A stretch of DNA of 64,000 nucleotides from Marinoscillum sp. (lineage in GTDB: Bacteria > Bacteroidota > Bacteroidia > Cytophagales > Cyclobacteriaceae): the NCBI GenBank assembly GCA_024305105.1, contig JAMWZA010000001.1, forward strand, positions 62,001 through 126,000. Direction: 5' to 3'. Made by a program: the position numbers and the translations under genes. A model generated the notes under the pieces. It did not search any database. It was not told where the DNA came from and was given only the letters and a program-made list of their open reading frames with translations. Position 1 is the stretch's first letter; each line of letters begins with the position of its first letter. Below are positions 8,708-17,243 of this stretch, in pieces.

Positions 8708-9664
8708 ATGCCTGCTTCAGACAATTATTCTTATAAACGACCAAAAAGGTTCATCTCAGGACATTTGGAAACAATCTATCCGGCCCTTTTCAGAAAGGTA
8801 AAGGGGTTAGTACCCGCTGAAAGAGAGCGATTGATAGTATCTGATGGTGACTTTCTGGATCTGGACTGGCGGAAACAGCGCAGTAAAAAGCTGGTAATAA
8901 TCCAACACGGACTGGAAGGAGCCAGTGACCGATCGTATGTATTGGGTATGACCAAACACTTTTTTAATCATGGGTATGATGTGTTGGCATGGAATTTTAG
9001 AGGATGCAGTGGCGAGATGAACCGAGCAGTCCGATTTTACCATAGCGGCGCCACAGATGACCTGGCTGAAGTGGTTGATCATGCCTTGCCTAATTACCAA
9101 AACGTCTATTTAGTAGGCTTCAGTTTAGGAGGAAACATGACGCTAAAATACCTTGGTGAAGCTAACCGAAGTTCTAAGATAAAAGCAGCAGTTGCTGTTA
9201 GTACACCTTTGGACTTAAGCAGAGGAGCTGATAACTTAAGCACCACTCGCGGTAAAATTTATGAGCGCCGTTTTCTAGGAACACTCATCAAAAAAGTACG
9301 AGACAAGGCAGAAGCAATGCCTGGAAAAATAGATACAAAGCCCTTAGAAAAAATTAAGACGATCAGGGAGTTTGATGACTTTTTTACCTCCAAACTGCAT
9401 GGTTTCAAAGACGCATCGGACTATTATGAGAAATGTAGTAGTAAATACTTTCTTCAAGACATTCAAGTCCCAACGCTGATATTAAATGCAAAAAATGATC
9501 CATTTCTAACTCCAGAAAGCCTGGATCATAACCTGACTCGAGATCTACCTAATGTAACTTTAGAGACAACCGCCCATGGTGGCCATGTCGGCTTTATAAG
9601 CATCAATCCAGAAAAAGTCTATTGGTCTGAGCGAAAGGCTTTGGAATTTTGCCAGCAAGTGTAG
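8708..9664 (+). CDS. YheT family alpha/beta hydrolase
   Basis: A 318-residue cytoplasmic hydrolase of the YheT/ABHD1-3 group. The oxyanion-hole HG lies at 67-68 (IIQHGLEGA), the AWNFRGCSGE motif at 94-103, the nucleophile elbow GFSLGGN with Ser139, the acid Asp in NAKNDPF at about 263 and the His in GGHVGF at about 293, so the triad is complete. Family members hydrolyse medium- to long-chain esters; the physiological substrate is unknown. It is followed after 34 bp by the SRAP-like gene and may be co-transcribed with it. Confidence 0.88.
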   Translation: MPASDNYSYKRPKRFISGHLETIYPALFRKVKGLVPAERERLIVSDGDFLDLDWRKQRSKKLVIIQHGLEGASDRSYVLGMTKHFFNHGYDVLAWNFRGCSGEMNRAVRFYHSGATDDLAEVVDHALPNYQNVYLVGFSLGGNMTLKYLGEANRSSKIKAAVAVSTPLDLSRGADNLSTTRGKIYERRFLGTLIKKVRDKAEAMPGKIDTKPLEKIKTIREFDDFFTSKLHGFKDASDYYEKCSSKYFLQDIQVPTLILNAKNDPFLTPESLDHNLTRDLPNVTLETTAHGGHVGFISINPEKVYWSERKALEFCQQV

Positions 9665-9698
9665 CTATGCACTGAAAGCATTGCTATCTTTCCGCTTA

Positions 9699-10397
9699 AT
9701 GTACGATAGATACACCATGTTTTGCGAGCGTCCAGAGTTGGAGAAATTCATGAGTGCCGAGCTTCCGGTAGATGATTTTTCTTCTTACAATGCCGCACCT
9801 ACTCAGCCACTGCCCGTGGTTGCTGTCAATCGCAAGGATATGATTCAGTTCTTTCATTGGGGGCAAACCAAACAGATGGCGAATAACAAAACGCTCTCAC
9901 CCAGACTTTTTAACCTCACCAGTGATAGTGCCTTTCAGCGTCCCGCGTACAAGAGAGCCATACAAAATGCGCGTTGTTTGATCGCTGCAAATGGTTTTTA
10001 TGTCTGGAAACAAGTCAGTAAAAAGCAAAAAGTTCCTTACTTCTGTTATTACCAATATCACACTGCTTTTGGGATAGCAGGAGTTTATGAGGAGTTTGAA
10101 GATTTGGAAGGAAAATCATCGCATACATTCAACATGATCACCGTACCAGCCGGGAATAAATTAGGCGCTTATAGTGATGACATGCCAGCTATACTCACCA
10201 AAAAAATGGCCGATCATTGGCTGGAGGATGACCTTTCCCTCGATACGGCGGAATCGTTACTCACAGAGGTAACTGACGACAAGCTTTTAATGCATGCGGT
10301 AAGTCCTCGTATCACCGAATTGGAAAACAACGACGACTCGTTGATCCAACCCGCTGCACCCTCCGACCAATTCGGCAACTACACCCTTTTTAGCTAA
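9699..10397 (+). CDS. SRAP-fold (YedK/HMCES-like) protein lacking the catalytic residues
   Basis: The fold is that of SOS-response-associated SRAP proteins, which covalently trap abasic sites in single-stranded DNA. Landmarks: YNAAPTQPLPVV at 30-41, FNLTSDSAFQRPAYKRA at 71-87, RCLIAANGFYVW at 92-103 and a YSDDMPAIL segment at 158-166. The ATG at 9699 aligns with the family start MCGR but reads MYDR, so Cys2 is Tyr; the catalytic Glu of GFYEW is Val102; the His of HxRMP is Ser159. Only the Asn (residue 72) seems kept. A TTG 18 bp upstream could also be used but would not restore Cys2. Frame and conserved body are intact over 232 residues, so it is not a pseudogene; it may bind DNA without crosslinking. 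Confidence 0.8.
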   Translation: MYDRYTMFCERPELEKFMSAELPVDDFSSYNAAPTQPLPVVAVNRKDMIQFFHWGQTKQMANNKTLSPRLFNLTSDSAFQRPAYKRAIQNARCLIAANGFYVWKQVSKKQKVPYFCYYQYHTAFGIAGVYEEFEDLEGKSSHTFNMITVPAGNKLGAYSDDMPAILTKKMADHWLEDDLSLDTAESLLTEVTDDKLLMHAVSPRITELENNDDSLIQPAAPSDQFGNYTLFS

Positions 10398-10418
10398 TTC
10401 ACCCACATAATTCATTTA

Positions 10419-10469
10419 GTCTTCATTTAAGAATTAAATATTTAATTATATTTGGTCTTCATTTAAGAA
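10419..10469 (+). promoter_or_regulatory. Promoter with paired direct repeats upstream of padR
   Basis: Two identical copies of GTCTTCATTTAAGAA lie at 10419-10433 and 10455-10469, 36 bp apart. Between them is a perfect 16-bp palindrome AATTAAATATTTAATT (10432-10447) and a TATATTTG -7 box (10447-10454). The second repeat covers the predicted transcription start. This is a plausible autoregulatory operator for the PadR protein. Confidence 0.55.
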
Positions 10470-10477
10470 ACAAAGTA

Positions 10478-10798
10478 ATGAAAGGCACATACCTGGGCGA
10501 ATTTCAAGAGATCGTTTTACTCACCATTATTGTACTTAATGAAAATGCATATGGTGTCTCTATACAAGACGAAATAGAGGAACGAACCAAAAGATCGGTG
10601 AGCCGAGGTGCTTTACATACCGCACTCACTCGTCTGGAAGAAAAGGGATTCATTCAATCCGAGTACGGTGGAGCCACTTCTGAAAGAGGTGGCCGACGAA
10701 AACGTTTTTATCAGGTGACAAGCCTCGGAAGAGATGCTCTAAATGAAGCGAAGAGTGTACGCGACGAATTGTGGAACCTTATCCCTCAAGGGCAATGA
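10478..10798 (+). CDS. PadR family transcriptional regulator
   Basis: A 106-residue winged-helix protein: YGVSIQDEIEERT, then RGALHTALTRLEEKGFIQSE and the wing RGGRRKRFYQVTSLGRDAL are the PadR signature. It lacks a long C-terminal helical domain, so it belongs to the short PadR-s2 class. Its stop codon overlaps the ATG of the FtsX-type permease by 4 bp, the usual arrangement in Bacteroidota where such regulators control a neighbouring permease. It probably represses its own operon through the repeats upstream of 10478. The inducing ligand is unknown. Confidence 0.92.
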   Translation: MKGTYLGEFQEIVLLTIIVLNENAYGVSIQDEIEERTKRSVSRGALHTALTRLEEKGFIQSEYGGATSERGGRRKRFYQVTSLGRDALNEAKSVRDELWNLIPQGQ

Positions 10799-13386
10799 GT
10801 TTTCCAAACCCACCAAAATTCTTAGCAAAAATCTTGCGATCGCTCTGCAGAGAGCCTTTTTATGAAGAGTTGCAAGGCGATCTGGAAGAACGTTTCTACA
10901 GAGACTGCAAGGACAATGGTCCAAGTAAAGCACGAAGGAAATACAATCTGGAGATAATCAAACTCCTGAGACCTTCTGTTATTAAATCCCCTCAAAATCC
11001 GCTCCCCATGAATCAATTAGGCATTTTTAAAAACTACTTCACCGTATCTCTAAGGAACTTAAAAAGACAAAAACTCTTTTCAACCATCAACATCGTAGGT
11101 CTTGCCATCAGTATGGCTGTAGGGCTTATTACCATTTCATTTATCACCGAAATGGAAAATTATGACACTTTTCATAACAAGGCCAATCGAATCTACCGGG
11201 TCACGACTACACGCACTAACCATCTTGATCAGAGCAATGAGTATGCCTCTACGTCACTACTCGCCGGTCAGAAACTAGCTGATGAATACAGCAGTGCTGA
11301 AGAAGTAATCCAAATCTATAAAGGTATGTGGGGTGATCTGGAAAGGGACGAAAAGCTTTACCGTTTCACCGGCCATTATGTGTCTTCCAATTACTTCAAC
11401 GTATTTTCCTTCCCGCTGATTTCTGGCAATCCTGAAACGGTACTGACCGAACCCAATTCCATCGTTCTTACAGAAAAACTCGCATTAAAAATCTTCCAAT
11501 CAGTCGATGTATTAGGGAATACCATCAAATTCAAAAAAGGCACTTACACCATTACAGGAATACTCGAAGACTTTCCAAAAAACTCACATATACAAGTAGA
11601 TGCACTTGCTTCTATTAGCACGTTGAAAAAGGATGAAGAATATTCTCATAATTGGGAATGGGCAACCATGTGGAGTAGTTATGTGTATTTGCTACTTCCA
11701 GAAGATGGCAATCCTGAGATGATTAAAAAACACCTGGCTGATATTTCAAAACAGGAAAACGAAAAAGCATCAACATTCTCCATGCACCTGCATCTGGAGC
11801 CAATGAAGGATGTATTCCCTGGTGATGGTAAGTACAACGAAATCGGACCAACCATGACTCGGTCGTACATTCAGCAGATCATTATTCTAACGCTCATTGT
11901 ACTGTTTTCTGCATGTTTTAATTATGCCAACCTAAGCATAGCTCGTTCTCTAAAACGAGCCAAAGAAATTGGCATTAGAAAGGTAATCGGCGCCCGTCGT
12001 GGACAGGTTTTTAACCAATTCATTATTGAAGCCATTCTCGTTGCATTGTTCTCTTTGGTCATTGCGGTTGGGCTATTCATGATCATCCGGCCCTACTTTA
12101 TTGATTTAACTTACTCCACCAGGCAAACAACAACTTTGGAGCTCACCCCGGAGCTTGTCTTGTATTTCATAGCATTCGCTACAATCGTGGGAATACTTGC
12201 AGGTCTTATTCCATCCAGTCTCATGTCAGGGTTTAAACCAATCACTATTCTGAAAGGCATGTCGATAAAAGGTGATCGAGGAATAAGTCTACGCAAAGTC
12301 ATGGTAGCCGTACAGTTTATTTTATCCATAGGTCTTGCAACACTGGTTTATCTCACAGAGAAGCAATACCGCTATGCACTGAATTATGACCTGGGGTTCA
12401 ACACGGAAAATATTCTCAATGTAGAAGTGCAAGGCAATGACCCGGAAATCTTAAAGACTGCCTTCAGCCAAGTTCCTGAAATAATCAGTATTTCCCAGTC
12501 AGCCTTCATTCCAAGTATAGGCAATACGAATTCGGACCATGCACGACTCTTAGATGACGCAGATAGTTTTCCTACCTACACTAACTATGTTGACGTAAAT
12601 TATTTGAAAAACCTCGGCCATGAGGTCATCGCTGGCTCCAATTTCACTGATGGGGCTTCCAGTGATCAAATCATTGTGAATGAATCCTTTCTAAGAAAAT
12701 TTGGCATTCAATCACCTGATGAAGCGATTGGTAAAAGGGTGCGGTATTATCAGAACAATCGAACCGTCATCGGAGTGGTGAAGGATTTTAATTACGGCAC
12801 TATTTACAACCGCATTGAGCCTTTTGCCTTCCAATTCAACGAAGACCGTTTTGACAATCTCAATTTCAAAATTCAAAGCAAGGACATGGTATCCACACTT
12901 GAGAAACTAGACAAAATCTGGAGTGAAATCGATCCAAACCATGAATTGGAAGCTTCGTTCTATAACCAGCAAATACAGGACTATTATCAGCATCTGGAAG
13001 CCAAAACCAAAATGTATGGGTTGCTGGCCTTTATTGCTATCTCCATATCGCTATTGGGTATGTTCGGAATGGTCGTTTATACCACCGAGGTGAAGATGAA
13101 AGAGTTGACCATTAGAAAAGTCCTTGGTGCTGAGCTTGTTAACCTAATCGTGATCATCTCGAAGAACTTCAGTTGGTTGTTTTTAATTGCTACATGCATC
13201 GCTCTACCCACGAGCTACTACTTGTATAAAAACCTGACAGAGGGTATTGTTCATCAAATGGAGTTCAATGTGTTCGAACTTATACTCGGGGCGTTACCTA
13301 TTTTTATTATTGGATGTGTGATCGTGCTTTCACAAACGATTAAAGCCGCCAGAATGAACCCAGCTAAAACACTACGGGATGAATAG
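10795..13386 (+). CDS. FtsX-type ABC permease with N-terminal permease prefix domain
   Basis: The ATG at 10795 (MSFPNPPKFLAKIL) overlaps the PadR stop and is preferred to a frame start at 10771 inside padR. Of 864 residues, the first 70 form the permease prefix domain (FYEELQGDLEERFYRD), followed by a membrane helix (LFSTINIVGLAISMAVGLI), a MacB-type periplasmic domain, three helices of the first FtsX domain (ending near KEIGIRKVIGARRGQ), a second periplasmic domain and a second FtsX domain with KMKELTIRKVLGAE. The duplicated IRKVxGA motif is the coupling site for an ATPase, which is not encoded here. Likely a MacB-like export or envelope-stress permease; substrate unknown. Confidence 0.9.
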   Translation: MSFPNPPKFLAKILRSLCREPFYEELQGDLEERFYRDCKDNGPSKARRKYNLEIIKLLRPSVIKSPQNPLPMNQLGIFKNYFTVSLRNLKRQKLFSTINIVGLAISMAVGLITISFITEMENYDTFHNKANRIYRVTTTRTNHLDQSNEYASTSLLAGQKLADEYSSAEEVIQIYKGMWGDLERDEKLYRFTGHYVSSNYFNVFSFPLISGNPETVLTEPNSIVLTEKLALKIFQSVDVLGNTIKFKKGTYTITGILEDFPKNSHIQVDALASISTLKKDEEYSHNWEWATMWSSYVYLLLPEDGNPEMIKKHLADISKQENEKASTFSMHLHLEPMKDVFPGDGKYNEIGPTMTRSYIQQIIILTLIVLFSACFNYANLSIARSLKRAKEIGIRKVIGARRGQVFNQFIIEAILVALFSLVIAVGLFMIIRPYFIDLTYSTRQTTTLELTPELVLYFIAFATIVGILAGLIPSSLMSGFKPITILKGMSIKGDRGISLRKVMVAVQFILSIGLATLVYLTEKQYRYALNYDLGFNTENILNVEVQGNDPEILKTAFSQVPEIISISQSAFIPSIGNTNSDHARLLDDADSFPTYTNYVDVNYLKNLGHEVIAGSNFTDGASSDQIIVNESFLRKFGIQSPDEAIGKRVRYYQNNRTVIGVVKDFNYGTIYNRIEPFAFQFNEDRFDNLNFKIQSKDMVSTLEKLDKIWSEIDPNHELEASFYNQQIQDYYQHLEAKTKMYGLLAFIAISISLLGMFGMVVYTTEVKMKELTIRKVLGAELVNLIVIISKNFSWLFLIATCIALPTSYYLYKNLTEGIVHQMEFNVFELILGALPIFIIGCVIVLSQTIKAARMNPAKTLRDE

Positions 13387-13471
13387 TAACCTTAATTGTG
13401 CCTTCATAGCCTAAAACAGACCATTCATCGATGAGTGAATGATTTATTCTCGTTCATCTAACTATATTCCT

Positions 13472-13519
13472 TGTTAACCAACAAACACCTGATTTCAAGC
13501 AGGTTAACAGCTAATATTG
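13472..13519 (+). promoter_or_regulatory. Inverted repeat and -7-like box before PorE-like gene 1
   Basis: TGTTAACC (13472-13479) and GGTTAACA (13502-13509) are exact reverse complements 30 bp apart, each containing the palindrome GTTAAC. A TAATATTG box (13512-13519, one mismatch from TAnnTTTG) follows. The pair could be a two-site operator; this is unproven. Confidence 0.35.
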
Positions 13520-13541
13520 TATGTAGTAAAAGAAGGTTGCA

Positions 13542-15596
13542 ATGATGAGGTTAACATATTTAACAGCATTGGCCCTATTCCTGATATCAAACATCAGCAC
13601 TGGCCAAAACAAGGAAAAATTATACAAACGCGGAATCGACGCATTCTACAAAGAAGATTTTGAGGCGGCCATCTATCATTTTGAAGAAATCGAGTCCACC
13701 GGAAAATCTTTTAAGGACTCCGAATACAGACTTGAGATTTCCTATTTGATCTTACCACAGCACCGCGAGCGATCTCTCGCTAAAATGATCAGGTTCTATG
13801 AGTTCAAGTCCAAAAATGACAAGTTTTTTCATTACTGGATGGGACGTATTTACGCCAATCGATACATGTTTCCAGAAGCAGTAAACTCGTGGAATAACTT
13901 TCTAAGTAGAAAAGGTTATAAAAGTGAAGAAATAGAGGAAGAAACCAGAGATTATATAGCAGAAACAGAACAACTAGTCTCCTTTTTTGATAACCCAGAC
14001 AACTTCGAAGTTCATCGGCTAGAAGGCCCCATAAATACTGAATTTGCTGAAACCACCCCTGTTTACTCAGAGGAAAAAGACGAGCTACTATTTGCCTCCA
14101 ACAGACAATCACCTGACAAGGATGAGTTCAAAATATACCATGCAAAAGGCAATGACACCGGGTGGTCTGCCCCTACACCACTTGATATATTGGGTACATT
14201 CGAACGTGATCAGGCCAACGTAGAGGTGGTAAACGAAGATGGTAAATTATTCATCTATCAGGATGTTCATAAAGGAGATCTTTTCTACAGCCAACCCAAC
14301 GCTAACGGGTGGACAAAACCTGTAGAATTTGATAGCGAAATCACTTCTACCCATTTAGAGTCTCATTTTTATATTAATGAACACGAAGACCGCATCATTT
14401 TCGCAGCAGAGGGAAAGAAAACCGGTCTCGACTTAATGGAGTCGTTTAGAAACCCTGAAACAGGAGAATGGGAAAAACCACATCCTTTTGGCCTAAATAT
14501 CAATTCAGAATTCAACGAGGACAGCCCTTTTCTTTCGCATGATGAGTCTCGGTTTTATTTTCTATCTGATCGCCCAGGTGGTGTTGGCGGATACGATGTG
14601 TACGTTTCTACCTTCGATGACGCAACCAACCTTTGGTCTGAACCAGTCAACATGGGATGGCCAATAAATTCACCTGATGATGAAATTCATTTCAAAATGA
14701 ATCCTGATGAAAACTCTGGTTACTTCAGTTCTAATAGAATCCATTCCAAAGGGGATTTTGACATCTTCTTTTTCTGGTCAATAGAAAAAACAAAAATTAA
14801 AGGCAGAGTCATCAATGCGCTTACGCAACAGCCCGTCACTAAAGGGGAAATACGTTTCCACCCGTCGCAATACCTGGATGAGTACTTTAGATCTCCGTTG
14901 GATTCGACCGGAAGGTATAATACAGAACTTATCTCTGATGAAGTTTTCAGAGTTGAGGTCATTAACAGCATCGACACATTAATGACTGAACAATTTGAAG
15001 TTCATGACGCCAAAGGTGCCTCCATCACACACTACAAGGATTTCTATGTGATTCCTAAGGACATATCTAACGAGGAACGGTTAGCCCTCGAAAAGAAGTA
15101 TAAAAACCAACCTGAACCTACTCAAACCAATCAGTTGAAGAGTGCATCAGATGACATAGCCTTAAATGAACCAGTTGAAGTAGTGAAACCAAAAGAATCA
15201 CTCACCAGTAAAGTTTCTAATTCCAGGACAGTTCGAAATAACGAGCCGATTCGTAATCAAATCTATGTCGGGAATATCTACTTTGAGTATGGAACAAGCA
15301 TCATCACTGAAGCATCACTACCCAGACTCAATCAAATACTGGATTACCTAAACGACAATCCAAAACACGAGATTGAGATCGCTGGACACACAGACAACAT
15401 TGGTAATGAGCGTGTCAATCAGTTAGTCTCTCAAAACAGAGCATTGGAAGCTAAGAAATGGCTCGTTGAAAATGGTATCGAAAGCTCCCGGATTACTTCA
15501 GTTGGATATGGATCCAAACAACCATTGGCGTCCAATGATGATGAAGTAAATGGCAGGGCTCTCAACAGAAGAATTGAAATCAAGTTGGTCAATTAA
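13542..15596 (+). CDS. PorE-like TPR/PD40/OmpA envelope protein 1
   Basis: A 684-residue exported protein. The signal peptide ends near STGQ (residue 22). Residues 25-150 form TPR-like helices (YKRGIDAFYKEDFEAAIYHFEEI), 160-415 a PD40/WD40-like propeller with repeated blades such as LLFASNRQSPDKDE and FYFLSDRPGGVGGYDVY, 420-500 a carboxypeptidase-regulatory-like domain (IKGRVINALTQQPVTKGEIRF), and 565-684 an OmpA C-terminal peptidoglycan-binding domain with IAGHTDNIGNERVN and NRRIEIKL. This is the domain order of PorE, a T9SS component that anchors the machinery to peptidoglycan. Unlike PorE it has no lipobox. It heads a tandem of three paralogues. Whether it serves the T9SS is inferred. Confidence 0.85.
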   Translation: MMRLTYLTALALFLISNISTGQNKEKLYKRGIDAFYKEDFEAAIYHFEEIESTGKSFKDSEYRLEISYLILPQHRERSLAKMIRFYEFKSKNDKFFHYWMGRIYANRYMFPEAVNSWNNFLSRKGYKSEEIEEETRDYIAETEQLVSFFDNPDNFEVHRLEGPINTEFAETTPVYSEEKDELLFASNRQSPDKDEFKIYHAKGNDTGWSAPTPLDILGTFERDQANVEVVNEDGKLFIYQDVHKGDLFYSQPNANGWTKPVEFDSEITSTHLESHFYINEHEDRIIFAAEGKKTGLDLMESFRNPETGEWEKPHPFGLNINSEFNEDSPFLSHDESRFYFLSDRPGGVGGYDVYVSTFDDATNLWSEPVNMGWPINSPDDEIHFKMNPDENSGYFSSNRIHSKGDFDIFFFWSIEKTKIKGRVINALTQQPVTKGEIRFHPSQYLDEYFRSPLDSTGRYNTELISDEVFRVEVINSIDTLMTEQFEVHDAKGASITHYKDFYVIPKDISNEERLALEKKYKNQPEPTQTNQLKSASDDIALNEPVEVVKPKESLTSKVSNSRTVRNNEPIRNQIYVGNIYFEYGTSIITEASLPRLNQILDYLNDNPKHEIEIAGHTDNIGNERVNQLVSQNRALEAKKWLVENGIESSRITSVGYGSKQPLASNDDEVNGRALNRRIEIKLVN

Positions 15597-15626
15597 CAAT
15601 TTCGCTGACACACACTTCTGACTAGG

Positions 15627-15642
15627 GTTATTTTTAAATAAC
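15627..15642. promoter_or_regulatory. 16-bp palindrome between PorE-like genes 1 and 2
   Basis: GTTATTTTTAAATAAC is a perfect palindrome 24 bp before the second paralogue. It could be a regulatory site; it has no U-run and is AT-rich, so it is a poor terminator. Confidence 0.3.
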
Positions 15643-15665
15643 TTGTGACAAAATGTGATTAAAGG

Positions 15666-17198
15666 ATGAAAAGCTCACAAGTATACAATCAGTTAAGATT
15701 AACCATTACCGCACTGACCATTTTTTGGTCCCTAAGTACTTACGGCCAAAAAGAAGTGCGTCTGTACGACAAAGCGGAAGAATTTCTAAAAAACCATCGC
15801 TACTCTGAAGCACTCAATAACTACAACGAAGTTCAGGAAATAAGCCCAGATTTCGGGGACGTACCCTACAAAATCAGTATTACCTCCTATCTATCCGGTA
15901 AGAAAGATGATGATAGTGTATCAGATTACCTTCAGTTCGAAAACACGTATGGTAGCACAGATGATCATTATTACTATTGGCTTGGTCAGATTCACCTTAG
16001 AAGATATGAGTTAGATAAAGCCACTGCAGCTTTTGAAAAATTCCAGCAAAACGCAGGGTATACTGGTGGTGCTGACACAGAAGAGTCTGCTGAAAAGATC
16101 GCTCATGCAGTACAGTTAAAGAACTACTTTGATAACCCAGACAACTACTCCATCCACCAACTCGAAAGTCCAGTCAATTCTGCTTCGGCCGAATTAAGTC
16201 CAGTCTATTTTGAAGAAAAGAAAGAACTACTATTCGCATCCAACAGAGGTAAAAGTGGCGAATCGCCTTTTGTGATCTATTATGCCAAAAGTGGAGCCAA
16301 TGGATGGGAAAAGCCCGTAGAAATTCCAAACCTTGGGAATTTCAGTCGTAAAAACGCCAACATTGAAGTAGTGAATGACGATGGAAAACTATTCCTGTTC
16401 AGTGATGACAAAGGTGGTGACCTATTCTACAGTCAGGCATCCGGCACCCGATGGACCACACCAGTTGAATTCGACGCACGAGTATCCAACAACCATTTGG
16501 CTTCTCATTTTTTCATCAATGAGCATGAAGATCGGATCATTTTTGCTTCGGATGAAGGTAGTGATGGATTGGACATTTATGAATCCTTCAAAGATCCTGA
16601 ATCTGGAAAATGGAGCAGGCCAAGTCCGTTTTATAGTTCTGTAAATTCTGAATTCAACGAGGACAGCCCTTACCTATCTCCGGATGAGTCTACCCTTTAC
16701 TTCTGCTCCGACAGACCAGGAGGCATCGGAGGGTATGATGTCTACGTATCTAAATATAATTCTGAAAATTTTAGTTGGTCAGAGCCGGAAAATATGGGAT
16801 GGCCCATCAACTCTCCTAATGACGAGTTTCACTTCAAAATGAACTTTGATCAGACCTCTGGTTACTTTGTTTCCAATCGGCTGCATACCAAAGGAGATTA
16901 TGACATCTACTTCTTCTGGGAGGTAGAAAAAGTGCAAGTACAGGGCAGAATTTTTGACAACCAGATCAAGGGACCTTTAACAAATGCTGAAATCCGATTT
17001 CACCCAAGCCAATACCTGGATGAGTACTTTGGATCTACTATTGACAATACCGGCCGGTACAGTACTAAAATCATTTCTGACGAGATTTTCAAAGTAGAAA
17101 TCTTGTTGGGTGGACAAATAATACACGAAGAAAGATTTGAAATACACGATACCTCAGGAGAACCGACAACACATATAAAAGACTTCTCTGTGAGGTAG
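15666..17198 (+). CDS. PorE-like TPR/PD40 protein 2, without OmpA domain
   Basis: The 510-residue paralogue has a signal peptide (through STYGQ), TPR-like helices, the same PD40 propeller (LLFASNRGKSGESPF; LYFCSDRPGGIGGYDVY) and the regulatory-like domain (VQGRIFDNQIKGPLTNAEIRF). It stops at THIKDFSVR, exactly where gene 1 enters the linker to its OmpA domain. A clean stop without remnant coding sequence downstream suggests a stable domain loss rather than a recent frameshift. It could act as a soluble periplasmic partner of the two full-length neighbours. Sequence is closer to gene 1 than to gene 3. Function inferred only. Confidence 0.82.
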   Translation: MKSSQVYNQLRLTITALTIFWSLSTYGQKEVRLYDKAEEFLKNHRYSEALNNYNEVQEISPDFGDVPYKISITSYLSGKKDDDSVSDYLQFENTYGSTDDHYYYWLGQIHLRRYELDKATAAFEKFQQNAGYTGGADTEESAEKIAHAVQLKNYFDNPDNYSIHQLESPVNSASAELSPVYFEEKKELLFASNRGKSGESPFVIYYAKSGANGWEKPVEIPNLGNFSRKNANIEVVNDDGKLFLFSDDKGGDLFYSQASGTRWTTPVEFDARVSNNHLASHFFINEHEDRIIFASDEGSDGLDIYESFKDPESGKWSRPSPFYSSVNSEFNEDSPYLSPDESTLYFCSDRPGGIGGYDVYVSKYNSENFSWSEPENMGWPINSPNDEFHFKMNFDQTSGYFVSNRLHTKGDYDIYFFWEVEKVQVQGRIFDNQIKGPLTNAEIRFHPSQYLDEYFGSTIDNTGRYSTKIISDEIFKVEILLGGQIIHEERFEIHDTSGEPTTHIKDFSVR

Positions 17199-17243
17199 TA
17201 GTTTATCCATCACCGCCTTTGATCGTCTAGCACAAAGATCATT

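Noticed and set aside
13420-13450. Hairpin CATTCA/TGAATG after the FtsX permease as a terminator
   Set aside because: Short stem and no T-run; too weak to call.
15666-17198. Frameshifted pseudogene status of the second PorE-like gene
   Set aside because: The frame is intact and ends at a domain border, with no OmpA remnant in the 45 bp that follow.
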